A stretch of 55,220 nt of DNA from Caulobacter sp. S45 (GTDB taxonomy: Bacteria > Pseudomonadota > Alphaproteobacteria > Caulobacterales > Caulobacteraceae): assembly GCF_009765965.1 (NCBI RefSeq), contig NZ_LMUL01000017.1, positions 293,060-348,279 of the forward strand, read 5' to 3'. This document shows positions 26,195 to 35,798 of the stretch, one piece after another. Numbering within the stretch: the stretch's first letter is position 1; each line of letters opens with the position of its first letter. The notes under the pieces are model-generated. The model made no database searches, was not told the origin of the DNA, and saw nothing but the letters and a program-made list of their open reading frames with translations. Made by a program: the position numbers and the translations under genes.

Positions 26195-26827
26195 ATGCGC
26201 GTCACCGCCCGCCGTCTCATCATCGCGCTCGCCGCCGCGGGCCTGCTCGCCGGTTGCCAGAAGGGCGCGTCGAGCGCGGGGTCCGGGGGCGACGCCATGA
26301 CCGCGCCGGAGATGAGTCTGGGCAACCCCAACGCCAAGGTCACGGTGGTCGAGTACGCGTCCGACACCTGCTCGCACTGCGCCCGCTTCGCCACCACCGT
26401 GTTCCCGGCCTTCAAGACCAAGTACGTCGACACCGGAAAGGTGCGCTACGTCTTCCGCGAGTTCCTGACGCCGCCCGAACAGGTGTCCGCCGCCGGCTTC
26501 CTGCTGGCCCGCTGCGCCGGCAAGGACAAGTACTTCCAGGTGATCGACGCCGAGTTCCGCGGCCAGCAGCAGATGTTCGAGAGCGGCGACGCCAAGGGGA
26601 CGATGCTGGGCATCGCCAAGACCTTCGGCCTGGACGAAAAGCAGTTCAACGACTGCGTCCAGAACGAGACGGCGCTGAAGGCGCTCGGCGACCGGGTGCA
26701 GAAGGCCCAGGACGTGGACCACATCACCGGCACGCCCACCCTGATCGTCAATGGCAAGACGCTGGCTGAGGGCGAGGTGACGCTGGCCCAGCTCGACGCC
26801 GCCATCCAACCGCTTCTGGCCAAGTAG
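26195..26827 (+). CDS. Thioredoxin-fold (DsbA-family) lipoprotein
   Basis: A 210-residue periplasmic lipoprotein. The lipobox LLAGC ends a short signal peptide with the lipidated Cys at C21. The DsbA-like domain starts at MSLGNPNAKVTVVEYASDTC with active site C59-S-H-C62 and cis-Pro P181 (TGTPTLIVNG). ATG at 26195 has AAGGGA eight bases upstream. A Cys-rich tail is absent. It lies 27 bp upstream of smc on the same strand, an arrangement I associate with Caulobacter relatives. It is the second DsbA-type gene within 4 kb; the two are clearly diverged, so not a recent duplication. Confidence 0.9.
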   Translation: MRVTARRLIIALAAAGLLAGCQKGASSAGSGGDAMTAPEMSLGNPNAKVTVVEYASDTCSHCARFATTVFPAFKTKYVDTGKVRYVFREFLTPPEQVSAAGFLLARCAGKDKYFQVIDAEFRGQQQMFESGDAKGTMLGIAKTFGLDEKQFNDCVQNETALKALGDRVQKAQDVDHITGTPTLIVNGKTLAEGEVTLAQLDAAIQPLLAK

Positions 26828-26854
26828 GCCGGGCGGGACTGCAAGGCGGGGCAG

Positions 26855-29800
26855 GTGCGCTTCCAGCGGCTCAGGCTCACGGGTTTCAAGTCCTTCGTCG
26901 AACCGACGGAGTTCCGCATCGAGGCTGGCCTGACCGGGATCGTCGGGCCGAACGGCTGCGGCAAGTCCAACCTGCTCGAGGCGCTGCGCTGGGTCATGGG
27001 CGCCAACTCCGCCAAGGCCATGCGGGCCGAGGGCATGGACGACGTGATCTTCGGCGGCTCCGATCGGCGCCCGGCCCGCAACCACGCCGAGGTGCTGCTC
27101 CAGATCGACAACGCCGAGCGCCGCGCGCCAGCCCGCTTCAACGACACGGCGGTGATCGAGGTGGTGCGCCGGATCGACCGGGGCTCGGGCTCGACCTACC
27201 GCGTCAACGGGGTGGAGACCCGCGCCCGCGACGTGCAGATGCTGTTCGCCGACGCCTCGACCGGGGCCAATTCGCCGGCCCTGGTGCGCCAGGGCCAGAT
27301 CAGCGAGTTGATCGCGGCCAAGCCCTCCAACCGCCGGCGCATCCTGGAGGAGGCGGCCGGCGTGTCCGGCCTGCACTCCCGCCGGCACGAAGCGACGCTG
27401 CGGCTGAACGCGGCGGAGGCCAACCTTGCACGCCTGGACGACGTGACCGACGAGATCGAGAGCGGGCTGAACCGCTTGCGGCGCGAGGCCCGTAAGGCCG
27501 AGGCCTATAAACGCCTCGCCGCCGAGATCCGCGCCCTGCAAGGCGCCGCCCTCTACGCTCGCTGGGCCGAGGCGAACGCCGTCCTGGCCGAGGCTGAGAC
27601 GGTGCTGGCCGCCGCCGATCTGTCGGTGGCCGACACCGCGCGCGACGCGGCCGAGGCCACCGCCGCCGCCCTGCGCGCGGCCGAATCGCTGAAGCCCTTG
27701 CGCGACGAGGAGATGACCGCCGCCGCCGTGCTGCAAAGGCTGGCCTTGGAGCGTGACCGGCTGGCGCGCGAGGTGGCCCTGGCGGAGGCCGAGGTGGCGC
27801 GGCTGCAGGGCGAACTCGCCCGCAACGCCACCGACCGCACGCGCGAGGACCAGACCGCCGGTGACGCCAAGGGCGTGCTGGACCGGCTGCTGCAGGAGCT
27901 GAACCAGCTGGTGCGCACCATCGATCAGGCGCCGGAGCGCACGCCGGAACTGGAGCATGCGCTGGAAGCCGCCGCTGCTCGTCGCGCCGAAGCGGACGGC
28001 GCGGTGGAGCGTCTCGCCGCCGAGGCCGCCGGGCAGGCCGCCCGGCGTCAGGCCGCGCTCGACCGACTTGCCCAGACACGCGGTGCGCAAAAGGCGGCCG
28101 AAGGTCGGCGCGTAGAAGCTGAGGGGCGGACCACGCGCTTGCAGGCTTCTTTGGACCAAGCCCAGCGCGAGGCGGACGGCCTGTCCAACCGGACCAACCC
28201 CGAGGCCGACCGAGCGCGCACCGCGCTCGACCAGGCCTTGGCTGCGCTGGCCGCCGCCCGCGAAATCCTGGCGACGGCGGAAACTGAACGCGCCGAGGCG
28301 GCCAAGGCCGAGACCGCCGCCCGCGAGGTCGCCCGCAAGACCGACGACGATCTTCGCCGGCTCAAGAGCGAGGCGCAGGGGCTGGCGCAGCTCGCCGCGT
28401 CGGCGGGCGGCAAGAGCCCCTATCCGCCGGTCATGGACCAGGTCTCGGCCCCGCCTGGTCTGGAGCGGGCGGTGGCGGCGGCGTTCGGCGAGGAGCTGGA
28501 CGCGGCGCTGGACGCTCGCGCCAGCGCCTACTGGGGCGGTCGCGACGACGTGGAGGCGCCGGCGTGGCCGGACGGCGTGACGCCGCTGGGCGAGCGGGTG
28601 AAGGCGCCGGCAGCCTTGGCGGCGCGGCTGGCCTGGGTCGGGCTGGTGGATCGCGGTTTGGGCGCACGCCTGCAACGCACGCTGGAGGCCGGCGAGGCCC
28701 TGGTCTCCGTGGAGGGCGACCTGTGGCGCTGGGATGGCTTCACCGTCACCGCCGACGCGCCCAAGCCCGCCGCCACGCGGCTGGCCCAGAAGGCGCGCCT
28801 GGCCGAAATCGAGCGTGCCGTCGCCGAACTGCAGCCCGCCGCGACCCAGGCCGCCGCTGCGCACAAGGCGGTCGCCGAACGCCTGCGCGCGGCCGAAACG
28901 GCTCTGGCCCAAGCGCGTCGAGGGCCGGAGCAGGCCGAGCGCGCGGTGGGAACCGCCCGCGACGCCCATGAGCGCCATGCCCGCGAGGCCGCCCGCCTGG
29001 AGGCCCGCGCCCAGGCCTTGACGGAGACCCTGGAACGGCTAAAGGCCGACATGACCGAGGCGCAGGGCGCCCTGGACGCCGCCCGCCAGGATGGCGAGCG
29101 CAGCCAGGCGGCTGTCGCCGAGGCCGAGGCGCAGACCCCGGCCGGCGACGACGCCGCCGCCAACCTATGCATCGGCGAGGCGCGCAAGGCGTCCGCCGCC
29201 GCCCGCGAGGCCGAGGCCCGCGCCCGCTCGGACCTGGAGGGCGAGAAGCGTGCGCGCGAAGGCCGGCTGCGTCGCCGCGAGGGTCTCCAGCGCGATCAGG
29301 CGGACTGGAACAGGCGGGCCGAGGGGGCGTCCAAGCGGATCGCCGAATTGGACCGGGAACACGAACGCCTCGCCCTGGCGCTGACCCAGGCGCGAGATGC
29401 GCCCGACGCGCTGGGCGCCGAGCAGGCCGGTCTGCTCGATCATCTGGCCACCGCAGAAGCCCGCCGCACGGCTGCCGGCGACGCCTTGGCCAAGGCCGAG
29501 GCCGACGCCAGCTCGGGCGAACGCGCCGCCCGCGCCGCCGACCAGGCCGCAGCCTCCGCCCGCGAGGCCCGCGCCGCCGCCAGCGCCCGCCTCGACGCCG
29601 CCCGCGAGCGGCTGTCGGACGCCGCCGAACAGGTGCGCGAGACCACCCAGCTCGAACCCCAGGCCCTGGCCGAGCGGATCGCGGCGGAGGCCTTCGCCAT
29701 CCCAACCGATCCTGGCGGCCTGGAGACGCATCTGCGCGCTCTGGAGCGGGAGCGGGACGCCATGGGTGCGGTGAACTTGCGCGCCGACGAGGAGGCCGGC

Positions 29801-30382
29801 GAACAGGCGACGCGGCTGAACGCGCTGAAGACCGAACGCGCCGACCTGACCGACGCCATCGCAACTTTGCGCGCCGGCATCGAGACCCTGAACCAGGAGG
29901 GCCGCGAGCGCCTGCTGGCCGCCTTCGCCGAGATCGCCGAGAGCTTCAAGGTGCTGTTCAACGCTCTGTTCGAGGGCGGCCAGGCGGAGCTGAGGCTGGC
30001 GGAGAGCGACGATCCGCTGGAGGCCGGGCTGGAAATCTATGCTTGTCCGCCGGGCAAGCGGCTGGCGATCATGAGTCTGATGTCGGGGGGCGAACAGGCG
30101 TTGACCGCGACCGCCCTGATCTTCGCGGTGTTCCTGGCCAATCCCGCGCCGGTCTGCGTGCTGGACGAGGTGGATGCGCCGCTGGACGACGCCAATGTCG
30201 ACCGCTTCTGCAAGTTGCTGGACGAGATGCGCAAGCGCACCGACACCCGCTTCATCGCCATCACCCACAACCCGGTGACCATGTCGCGGATGGACCGCCT
30301 GTTCGGGGTGACGATGGCCGAGCGCGGCGTGTCGCAGCTGGTGTCGGTGGACCTGCGCCAGGCCGAGGCGATGGTGGCCTAG
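26855..30382 (+). CDS. smc: Chromosome segregation protein SMC
   Basis: A 1175-residue SMC ATPase that, with ScpA and ScpB, extrudes DNA loops and aligns the chromosome arms. Walker A is GPNGCGKS (residues 31-38). Two long Ala/Arg/Glu-rich coiled coils (about 160-500 and 660-990) flank a hinge (about 515-640). The C-terminal head has the signature [12 protein letters not shown] (about 1075) and Walker [16 protein letters not shown] (about 1103). The start is GTG at 26855, where the family N-terminus ([17 protein letters not shown]) begins. The hinge is short compared with Bacillus SMC but the length is normal for alphaproteobacteria. scpA and scpB are not in the window. Confidence 0.96.
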   Translation: MRFQRLRLTGFKSFVEPTEFRIEAGLTGIVGPNGCGKSNLLEALRWVMGANSAKAMRAEGMDDVIFGGSDRRPARNHAEVLLQIDNAERRAPARFNDTAVIEVVRRIDRGSGSTYRVNGVETRARDVQMLFADASTGANSPALVRQGQISELIAAKPSNRRRILEEAAGVSGLHSRRHEATLRLNAAEANLARLDDVTDEIESGLNRLRREARKAEAYKRLAAEIRALQGAALYARWAEANAVLAEAETVLAAADLSVADTARDAAEATAAALRAAESLKPLRDEEMTAAAVLQRLALERDRLAREVALAEAEVARLQGELARNATDRTREDQTAGDAKGVLDRLLQELNQLVRTIDQAPERTPELEHALEAAAARRAEADGAVERLAAEAAGQAARRQAALDRLAQTRGAQKAAEGRRVEAEGRTTRLQASLDQAQREADGLSNRTNPEADRARTALDQALAALAAAREILATAETERAEAAKAETAAREVARKTDDDLRRLKSEAQGLAQLAASAGGKSPYPPVMDQVSAPPGLERAVAAAFGEELDAALDARASAYWGGRDDVEAPAWPDGVTPLGERVKAPAALAARLAWVGLVDRGLGARLQRTLEAGEALVSVEGDLWRWDGFTVTADAPKPAATRLAQKARLAEIERAVAELQPAATQAAAAHKAVAERLRAAETALAQARRGPEQAERAVGTARDAHERHAREAARLEARAQALTETLERLKADMTEAQGALDAARQDGERSQAAVAEAEAQTPAGDDAAANLCIGEARKASAAAREAEARARSDLEGEKRAREGRLRRREGLQRDQADWNRRAEGASKRIAELDREHERLALALTQARDAPDALGAEQAGLLDHLATAEARRTAAGDALAKAEADASSGERAARAADQAAASAREARAAASARLDAARERLSDAAEQVRETTQLEPQALAERIAAEAFAIPTDPGGLETHLRALERERDAMGAVNLRADEEAGEQATRLNALKTERADLTDAIATLRAGIETLNQEGRERLLAAFAEIAESFKVLFNALFEGGQAELRLAESDDPLEAGLEIYACPPGKRLAIMSLMSGGEQALTATALIFAVFLANPAPVCVLDEVDAPLDDANVDRFCKLLDEMRKRTDTRFIAITHNPVTMSRMDRLFGVTMAERGVSQLVSVDLRQAEAMVA

Positions 30383-30420
30383 GCGCGGAAGCGAGAACAA
30401 TTCTGATCCTGCTGATTTTC

Positions 30421-30557
30421 CCGCTCATCCCGGCGAATGCCGGGACCCAGATCGTATGGCTCGACCGGGAACCGTAAGAAGTTGAGTGAAACCTAGGACC
30501 TTATCTGCTGACCTCCCGCCCTGTGATCTGGGTCCCGGCATTCGCCGGGATGAGCGG
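30421..30557. repeat. Perfect 33-bp inverted repeat between smc and the cupin gene
   Basis: Arms 30421-30453 and 30525-30557 are exact reverse complements, separated by 71 bp. Each arm contains its own CCCGGC-GAAT-GCCGGG hairpin flanked by CTCATC and ACCCAGATC. It lies between convergent genes, so it may act as a bidirectional terminator. The sequence is of a kind common in alphaproteobacterial intergenic regions. Confidence 0.88.
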
Positions 30558-30584
30558 ATGGAAGGGGGCGCACAGAGGATGGCC

Positions 30585-30947
30585 CTAGATCCCCACCCCC
30601 TGGGGCGCGGTGAACACCGGGTCGACCACATCGCCCGTGTTGCGTACATCCGCCGGCTCGAAGATCAGGACCTCGGCTTCCTCGTCGGCGGCGGTGCGAT
30701 GCTCGACGCCGCGCGGGACCACCACCATCTCGCCCGGACCCATGTCGACGACGTGGTCGCGGAACTCGACCCGGAATCGCCCCTTCCAGACCAGGAACAT
30801 CTCGTCGATGTCTGCGTGGGTGTGCCAGGGGAAGACGCCCTGCACCTTGACCAGCTTGACCTCCTGGCCGTTGAGCTTGGCGGCGACCTTAGGCCGCCAG
30901 CGCTCGTCGATCAGGGCGAATTTCGAAGCGAGGTCGATGGCGTCCAT
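30585..30947 (-). CDS. Cupin-domain protein
   Basis: A 120-residue single-domain cupin. Metal-ligand motif 1 shows H42, H44 and E49 (PWHTHADIDEMFLVWKGRFR), and motif 2 shows H83 (PRGVEHRTAA), enough for a metal site. The substrate or signal is unknown; similar small cupins are often annotated only by fold. It begins 15 bp after the FKBP gene on the same strand, probably forming a two-gene operon with it. It ends near a perfect inverted repeat. Confidence 0.85.
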   Translation of the reverse strand: MDAIDLASKFALIDERWRPKVAAKLNGQEVKLVKVQGVFPWHTHADIDEMFLVWKGRFRVEFRDHVVDMGPGEMVVVPRGVEHRTAADEEAEVLIFEPADVRNTGDVVDPVFTAPQGVGI

Positions 30948-30962
30948 GATTGCGACGAGCGC

Positions 30963-31484
30963 CTATTGCAGCGGCCCGACCGCCTGCAGCTTCATCTTGA
31001 ACACCATGACGCTGTTGCCGGGGATCGGGCCCTTGGTCTCTGCGCCGTAGCCGAGGTTGGAGGGGATGTAGAGCTCCCACTCGTCTCCGGGCTTCATCAT
31101 CTGCAGGGCCTCGTTCCAGCCGGGCACCAGCTCGCCGACCTGCAGCGAGGCGGGGTTCTCGTCGGTGGAGGAGTCGAACACCGTGCCGTCCAGCAGCCGG
31201 CCCTGGTAGACCACCTGCACCTCGTCGCCCATCTTCGGCGAAGCCCCGTCCGCGGGGCCGGCGTGCAGCACCTTGTACTGCAGGCCGGAGGCTGTGGTGA
31301 CCACGCCGGGGGCGGTGGCGTTCTTGGCCAGGAAGGCGACGCCCGGATCGGCCACGGCCGAAGCGGCGCTGGCGGTCGGGGCGGTCGAGACCGGTCCATC
31401 GGCGGCTGCGGTCTGGGCCCGCGCCGCGACGGCGACGGCGCTGGACGCCAGGAGGAGGGCGGCGAGGAGGGCGCGGTGTGTCAT
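30963..31484 (-). CDS. FKBP-type peptidyl-prolyl isomerase, exported
   Basis: A 173-residue periplasmic PPIase. A signal peptide is visible (MTHRALLAALLLASSAVAVA, cleavage near ARA-Q). A low-complexity Ala/Ser/Thr linker leads to one FKBP domain (about 64-170) with the conserved VVYQGRLLDGTVFDSS, VPGWNEALQMMKPGDEWELY and IPSNLGYG segments. There is no dimerisation domain as in FkpA/Mip. It should assist folding of exported proteins. It is the first gene of a pair with the cupin, divergent from the GT2 gene. Confidence 0.92.
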   Translation of the reverse strand: MTHRALLAALLLASSAVAVAARAQTAAADGPVSTAPTASAASAVADPGVAFLAKNATAPGVVTTASGLQYKVLHAGPADGASPKMGDEVQVVYQGRLLDGTVFDSSTDENPASLQVGELVPGWNEALQMMKPGDEWELYIPSNLGYGAETKGPIPGNSVMVFKMKLQAVGPLQ

Positions 31485-31628
31485 GGTGCTTTATTGCCGC
31501 GCACAATCGTGGCGGGCAAGCGGCGGAGACGCGACGCCCCGCCACTGCGCGCCGCGACATTTTCGCTGGTAAGGCAATCGTGAAGGGGACGTCATAACTT
31601 TGGCGGCCGCGGAACTGGGGACGAGGAT

Positions 31629-32834
31629 ATGGACCTGAAGCTCGACAGCCGCGTCGAGACCCTGGCGCAGGCCACGGTCGAGACGCCGCTCGAACTGACC
31701 ATCCTGATGCCCTGCCTCAACGAGGCGGAGACCATCGAGGTCTGCGTGCGCAAGGCGCGTGGATACCTGGAGCGGGCGGGCCTGCGTGGCGAGGTGCTGA
31801 TCGCCGACAATGGGTCCACCGACGGTTCCCAGGCCTTGGCGCTGGAGGCCGGCGCGCGCGTGGTCTCGGTGCCGGAAAAGGGCTACGGCGCGGCGCTGAT
31901 GGGCGGCATCCGGGCGGCGCGCGGTCTGTACGTGGTCATGGGCGACGCGGACGACAGCTACGACTTCGAGACCCTGGATCCGTTCATCGCGCGGCTTCGC
32001 GATGGCGACGACCTGGTGATGGGCAATCGGTTCAAGGGCGGGATCGCGCCCGGCGCCATGCCCTTCCTGCACCGCTATCTGGGCAATCCGGTGCTGTCCT
32101 TCCTGGGCAAGCTGTTCTTCAAGGTGCCGCTGGGCGACTTCCACTGCGGCCTGCGCGCCTTCAACCGCCAGAGCATGCTCGATCTCGGCCTGACCACGAC
32201 CGGGATGGAGTTCGCCAGCGAGATGGTGGTCAAGTCCGCGCTGAAGAAGCTGCGGATGAGCGAGGCGCCGACCACGCTCAAGCCCGACGGCCGCTCGCGC
32301 GCGCCGCACCTGAAGACCTGGCGCGACGGTTGGCGTCACCTGCGCTTCCTGCTGCTGCACAGTCCCAAGTGGCTGTTCATCTATCCGGGCGCCGCGATCG
32401 TGGCGGCGGGCGCGTTGTTGTCGGCGGCGCTGGCGACCGGGCCGGTGCAGGTGACGCGCCACGTGCAGATCGACGTCCACTCCATGCTGGCCTCGTGCTT
32501 CGCGGTGATCCTGGGCGTGCAGTTGATCATGTTCGGCGCGCTCGCCCGTCGCTACGGCGAGATCGAGGGCTTCCTGCCGCCGACGTCGAAGGGGTTCAGC
32601 AAGATCGTGCTGGGCCTGACGCTGGAGACCATCCTGAGGGTGGCGGGCGTGGTGTTCCTGGCCGGGCTTGTGGGCATGGTCTGGGCCGGGGCGGGTTGGG
32701 CGCGCTCCGGCTTCGGGCCGATCACCGACGACACCACCATGCGCATCATGATCCCGTCGCTGACGGCGGTGACGGTTGGGGTGCAGCTCGCCGCGTCCGG
32801 CTTCCTCGCCTCGGTGTTCACCCTGCGCCGATGA
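31629..32834 (+). CDS. Glycosyltransferase family 2, dolichyl/polyprenyl-phosphate sugar synthase-like, with membrane tail
   Basis: A 401-residue GT-A glycosyltransferase. The catalytic domain (about 20-250) has DNGSTDGS (60-67), GYGAAL and the metal motif D106-A-D108 in GDADDSYDF, typical of dolichol-phosphate mannose synthase-like enzymes. The second half has about four transmembrane helices (about 255-395). Such enzymes load a sugar onto polyprenyl phosphate to feed a membrane GT-C transferase or flippase. Its TGA overlaps the ATG of the following membrane-protein gene (ATGA), so the two are probably partners. The sugar is unknown. Confidence 0.9.
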   Translation: MDLKLDSRVETLAQATVETPLELTILMPCLNEAETIEVCVRKARGYLERAGLRGEVLIADNGSTDGSQALALEAGARVVSVPEKGYGAALMGGIRAARGLYVVMGDADDSYDFETLDPFIARLRDGDDLVMGNRFKGGIAPGAMPFLHRYLGNPVLSFLGKLFFKVPLGDFHCGLRAFNRQSMLDLGLTTTGMEFASEMVVKSALKKLRMSEAPTTLKPDGRSRAPHLKTWRDGWRHLRFLLLHSPKWLFIYPGAAIVAAGALLSAALATGPVQVTRHVQIDVHSMLASCFAVILGVQLIMFGALARRYGEIEGFLPPTSKGFSKIVLGLTLETILRVAGVVFLAGLVGMVWAGAGWARSGFGPITDDTTMRIMIPSLTAVTVGVQLAASGFLASVFTLRR

Positions 32835-34435
32835 GCGCTGTCCTGGCGCGCGACGGCCGCAAGGGGAGGCCGGTGTCGGCGGCTTTTGCGCTCAATCTGT
32901 CCAGAAACCTTGTCATGGGGTTGCAGCGTGCGGGGCTGATCGCGTTCGCGGCGGCGCTCCTGCTGTGGCCGGCGGTGGTGAACGGCCGCCCAGCCCTGTT
33001 CCCCGACACCGCCCTGTATTTTTCCGAGGCTGAGTATCTGATGGAGGCGCTGGGCGTGGTCGCGCCCGGTCATGGAGTCGTCCCTGTGGCCGACCCGACT
33101 CGCCTGCCCGAGGCGCCGGGTGCGCCAAACGTTTCCGCCGGCATAGACGGTGGGCGATCCCCCGTCTGGGCCAGCTTCCTCTACCTGCTGCAGAGGGCAG
33201 GGGGCGTGTGGCTGGTCGCCTACGTCCAGGCCTGTGCGGCGGCCTTCGCTGTCTACGGACTTTACCGCGTCGCCGCGCCCCGCGCGCCGCTTGCGGGCTA
33301 TCTGACCGTGATGGGCGGCCTCGCGGTGGCGAGCAGTCTGCCCGTGTTCGCGACGCTGATGATGCCGGACGTGTTCGCGGGCGTGGCCGCGGTCTGCGCC
33401 CTGACCGCGCTGGTCTACTGGGACCGGCTGGGTTTGGTGAAGCGGATCGCCCTGCTCGCCCTGCTGGTCTTTTCGATCATGGCCCACGGCTCCAACGCCT
33501 TCGTCGCCGCGATCTTCGCGGTGCTGGGCGGGGCGCTCCTGGCTTTCAGCGGCGTAGGCGTGGCGCAGGCCCTGAAGCGGTCGGCCCTGGTCCTGCTGGC
33601 CGCGTTCATCGCCGTCGGCGGGATGCGGCTCGCCTATCAGCCCATGCAGGCGCGGGCCGGGGAGGTCATCGGTTCTCCGCCCTTCCTCAGCGCGCGGGTG
33701 CTGGCCGACGGACCCGCGCGCGCGTATCTGCGCCGCGCCTGCGACCGGGGCCAAGTCTTCGCCCTATGCCGGTTCGCCCGCCAGCCCCTGGCCAACAGTG
33801 ACGAGATCCTCTGGTCGCGCATGCCCGGCCGGGCCGTCTTCACCCTCTCGGACGTGGCGACCACGCACCAGTTGGAGCGCGAGGACCTGCGTTTCGCCCT
33901 GTCCGCCCTCCTCGCCGATCCGCTCGGCCAGGCTGCGGCCTCGCTCCGCAACGCGGCCGAACAGCTGGTGCTGGCGGATGTGAGCGACAGCTTCGACGAT
34001 CAGCGCACGTTCGTCACCGACGGCTATTGGCGGCGCACCAGCCTGCCGAAGATCATGCCCGACGCCGCCGCCTGCACGGTGCGGGGCCGGTGCGCGCCGC
34101 GCGTGCCTTCGATCGCCGTCAGCGTGCTGGTGGACGCGGTGCTGGCCGTATCGATCCTGTTCGTGGGCTGGCGGTTGGCCGGTTCGGACATGCGCGCATC
34201 CTGGCGGTCCGTCTGGGAGCGGCGAAGCGAGGACGACGACCGTGCACGGATGATCAGGCTCGCCCTGCTGGCGCTCGGGCTGCTGTTGGCGAACGCCGCG
34301 GTGTGCGGGGTCCTGTCCGGCCCGTTCCCCAGATATCAGGCGCGTATGGCCTGGATTGCGCCCATGGTGGCAGGATTGATGGTTGCGCGACTCGGCACAG
34401 CTGTTTCATGTCGCCGTCGCAATAGAAAATATTGA
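32831..34435 (+). CDS. Multi-pass membrane protein of unknown function, possible GT-C-like partner of GT2
   Basis: A 534-residue protein with roughly ten hydrophobic helices in residues 25-275 and again after about 420, and a large soluble loop (about 285-415) with several Cys (RRACDRGQVFALC, ACTVRGRC) that could form periplasmic disulfides. The first loop carries LFPDTALYFSEAEYL, where GT-C transferases usually have an acidic catalytic motif. I do not recognise the family. The start overlaps the GT2 stop (ATGA), so they are translationally coupled. A role in transferring the sugar activated by the GT2 is inference from context only. Confidence 0.7.
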   Translation: MSAVLARDGRKGRPVSAAFALNLSRNLVMGLQRAGLIAFAAALLLWPAVVNGRPALFPDTALYFSEAEYLMEALGVVAPGHGVVPVADPTRLPEAPGAPNVSAGIDGGRSPVWASFLYLLQRAGGVWLVAYVQACAAAFAVYGLYRVAAPRAPLAGYLTVMGGLAVASSLPVFATLMMPDVFAGVAAVCALTALVYWDRLGLVKRIALLALLVFSIMAHGSNAFVAAIFAVLGGALLAFSGVGVAQALKRSALVLLAAFIAVGGMRLAYQPMQARAGEVIGSPPFLSARVLADGPARAYLRRACDRGQVFALCRFARQPLANSDEILWSRMPGRAVFTLSDVATTHQLEREDLRFALSALLADPLGQAAASLRNAAEQLVLADVSDSFDDQRTFVTDGYWRRTSLPKIMPDAAACTVRGRCAPRVPSIAVSVLVDAVLAVSILFVGWRLAGSDMRASWRSVWERRSEDDDRARMIRLALLALGLLLANAAVCGVLSGPFPRYQARMAWIAPMVAGLMVARLGTAVSCRRRNRKY

Positions 34436-34471
34436 ACCTTATCCGTAGGTTAGTGTGCGCTGATGACCGCC

Positions 34472-34498
34472 TTGACGCCTGGGGACGGCCTCTATAGG
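34472..34498 (+). promoter_or_regulatory. Predicted housekeeping promoter of the atp (Fo) operon
   Basis: TTGACGC (34472-34478), 12 bp, then TCTATAGG (34491-34498). This fits the Caulobacter sigma-70 consensus TTGACGS-N10-14-GCTANAWC at 7/7 and 5/8 positions with allowed spacing. It lies 62 bp upstream of atpI. Confidence 0.55.
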
Positions 34499-34559
34499 TT
34501 CCGCTCCATTCCAGCAGGCTGCGACGTACAACCGCCGCAGCCGTTTACGTGTCTGCTCT

Positions 34560-34925
34560 ATGCCTGAGCCGCAGAAACCGCGGGACGAGGCGTTCAAGCG
34601 CTTCGATGCGCGCTACGACGCTCTCGATGCAACCACGCGGCGCAAGCCGAGCGGGCACGCCATGGAGAGCGGCGCGGGGGCGGGCTACCGGCTGATCGGG
34701 GAACTGGTGGGGGGTGTCCTGACCGGCCTCGGGCTGGGATGGCTCGTCGACCATGTCGCGGGAACACAGCCCATCGGATTGATCGGCGGCATGCTGATCG
34801 GCACCGGTGCGGCGATTTTTTTGGTCGTCCGCTCCGCCGGACGGATGAGCGGGGCCTCGGTCGCGCGGCCGGAGGTTCCTCCAGTCGCAGCGCCTACCCA
34901 GGATGAGAACGACGACGCAGGCTGA
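34560..34925 (+). CDS. atpI: ATP synthase accessory protein I (AtpI/AtpZ family)
   Basis: A 121-residue membrane protein with two helices: AGYRLIGELVGGVLTGLGLG and IGLIGGMLIGTGAAIFLVV. They follow a charged cytoplasmic N-terminus (PEPQKPRDEAFKRFDARYD) and precede a Pro-rich tail. AtpI-type proteins help assemble the c-ring or handle Mg/Ca and head the Fo operon in many bacteria. It starts 35 bp before atpB. Length and topology match the family. Confidence 0.88.
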   Translation: MPEPQKPRDEAFKRFDARYDALDATTRRKPSGHAMESGAGAGYRLIGELVGGVLTGLGLGWLVDHVAGTQPIGLIGGMLIGTGAAIFLVVRSAGRMSGASVARPEVPPVAAPTQDENDDAG

Positions 34926-34960
34926 GGCCTGCGACGCAATTAGGATAGGGCGGATCGGGC

Positions 34961-35728
34961 ATGGCCGGACCGATGGAGCAGTTCGAGATCCACCAGGTTC
35001 TCGCCCTGCCGAAGATCGCGGGGATGGATTTCTCCATAACCAACGTGACGCTGGCGATGTTCGCCGCGGCCGCGGCCGTGATGCTGTTCTTCGCCGTCGC
35101 CGCCCGTAAGGCCATCGTGCCTTCGCGCATGCAGAGCGTGGGCGAGCTGATGTTCGAGCTGGTGGACGACCTGTCGGAGTCGATCATCGGCCACGAAGGC
35201 CGCCGTTATTTCCCGCTCGTGTTCAGTCTGTTCATGTTCATCATGATGATGAACGTGCTCGGCATGTTCGTGGTCATCCCCACCGCCACCTCCCAGCTTT
35301 CGGTCACCGTCTCGCTGGCGGTCCTGACCATACTGGTGGTGGTGTTCGTCGGCTTCCAGCGTAACGGCCTCGGCTTCTTCAAGCTGTTCGCGCCGACGGG
35401 CGTGCCGTTGTTCATCATGCCGCTGATCGTGCCGATCGAAATCCTCAGCTTCCTGATCCGTCCGCTGACCCTGTCGCTACGACTGTTCGGCAATATGATC
35501 GGCGGCCACGTGGTGCTGAACATCTTCGGCGGCTTCGTGGTCAGCCTGGGCCTGCTGGCGCTCGGCGGCGGCATCGCCTCCCTGGGCATTCTGGGGTCGG
35601 GCGTGGCGCTGGGCAGCGTGGTGGCCCTGCTGGCGCTCGAGTTCGTGGTCGCCTTCCTGCAGGCGTTTGTTTTCGCCGTGCTCGCCTGCGTGTATCTGAA
35701 CGACGTCGTGAACCTGCACAGCCACTAG
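34961..35728 (+). CDS. atpB: ATP synthase Fo subunit a
   Basis: A 255-residue subunit a forming the proton half-channels against the c-ring. The essential Arg is R174 in LSLRLFGNMIGGHV. Hydrophobic helices are evident, including the very Met/Phe-rich SLFMFIMMMNVLGMF. A short extramembrane start (MAGPMEQFEIHQVLAL) follows the normal alphaproteobacterial pattern. It is the second gene of atpI-B-E-b'-b. Confidence 0.96.
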   Translation: MAGPMEQFEIHQVLALPKIAGMDFSITNVTLAMFAAAAAVMLFFAVAARKAIVPSRMQSVGELMFELVDDLSESIIGHEGRRYFPLVFSLFMFIMMMNVLGMFVVIPTATSQLSVTVSLAVLTILVVVFVGFQRNGLGFFKLFAPTGVPLFIMPLIVPIEILSFLIRPLTLSLRLFGNMIGGHVVLNIFGGFVVSLGLLALGGGIASLGILGSGVALGSVVALLALEFVVAFLQAFVFAVLACVYLNDVVNLHSH

Positions 35729-35798
35729 ACGTCGACAGCCTTTCTCCTTCCAAACCGCCTACCTCCAATCCAAACCACTCTTCGAAGGGAATTCTCTC

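Noticed and set aside
26165-28978. 937-aa leftward frame opposite the lipoprotein and smc
   Set aside because: Long antisense frames are expected in high-GC genes; the composition is typical antisense and the opposite strand is unmistakably DsbA-like lipoprotein and SMC.
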